DNA from: Chloroflexota bacterium
Lineage (GTDB): Bacteria > Chloroflexota > Anaerolineae > UBA7937 > JACPPX01
Assembly (NCBI GenBank): GCA_016196905.1
Contig: JACPWV010000045.1
Coordinates: 1-5,641, forward strand
Direction of reading: 5' to 3'
DNA length: 5,641 bases
Positions 5,599 to 5,641 of the stretch are shown one piece after another. Below the pieces are notes generated by a model. It worked only from the letters and a program-made list of their open reading frames with translations. It made no database searches and had not been told where the DNA came from. Each line of letters starts with the position of its first letter. The first letter of the stretch is position 1. The translations under genes were made by a program, and so were the position numbers.

Positions 5599-5641
5599 AT
5601 GCCACGGATCTTTATAGAGGGCCATGAAGTCGAGCTGGGCC
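5599..5641 (+). CDS. Partial CDS, 5' end, unknown protein
   Basis: An ATG at 5599 opens a frame of 14 complete codons that runs off the window end (MPRIFIEGHEVELG). An in-frame TAG at 5581-5583 makes this the first ATG available. The alternating hydrophobic pattern suggests an N-terminal beta hairpin, but the family cannot be told from so little. No clear Shine-Dalgarno precedes it, so it may be leaderless or not a gene. It lies downstream of the two related hairpins. Confidence 0.35.
   Translation, partial: MPRIFIEGHEVELG

Overview
This is a GC-rich bacterial window with four coding regions that can be supported well and a scrap of a fifth. No RNA gene, insertion sequence or CRISPR array is visible. 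The organism is not identified by any marker gene. The GC-rich coding, Shine-Dalgarno starts, sigma-70-like promoters and the mix of families (slipin/NfeD pair, phosphatase-like domain joined to a membrane-anchored propeller, DUF3987 remnant) would fit a Chloroflexota/Anaerolineae-type bacterium. That placement is an inference and is weak.

Layout. Positions 1-264 (+) hold the 3' end of a gene that looks half DUF3987 and half TPR. Positions 265-578 hold no gene I can support. Positions 579-2729 (-) encode a 716-residue, single-span membrane protein: a PP2C-like domain lacking the usual metal-binding motifs, a linker, one transmembrane helix, a helical TPR-like stretch and a C-terminal NHL-like beta-propeller. 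A 280-bp divergent region follows, with a very good promoter for the minus-strand gene (TTGTCA-17-TATAAT) and a plausible one for the plus strand. Positions 3010-4383 (+) encode a full-length NfeD-family ClpP-class membrane serine protease. After a 151-nt gap with small hairpins, 4535-5428 (+) encodes a stomatin/slipin SPFH protein. Positions 5429-5598 are a hairpin-rich intergenic stretch, and an open reading frame starts at 5599 and runs off the window.

How the genes work together. The NfeD protease and slipin form the classic partner pair of membrane protease and SPFH scaffold, probably one operon ending at a hairpin at 5440-5472. The divergent pseudo-phosphatase/propeller gene shares the regulatory region but its function is unknown.

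The most unusual signals are not genes. One is a pair of related hairpins at 5478-5503 and 5539-5562 whose stems differ only by compensatory base changes; both form GNRA tetraloops, on opposite strands. The other is a small TCCGCC-NNN-GGCGGA palindrome that occurs inside two different genes, in each case in a loosely constrained protein segment (a linker and a signal-peptide region).
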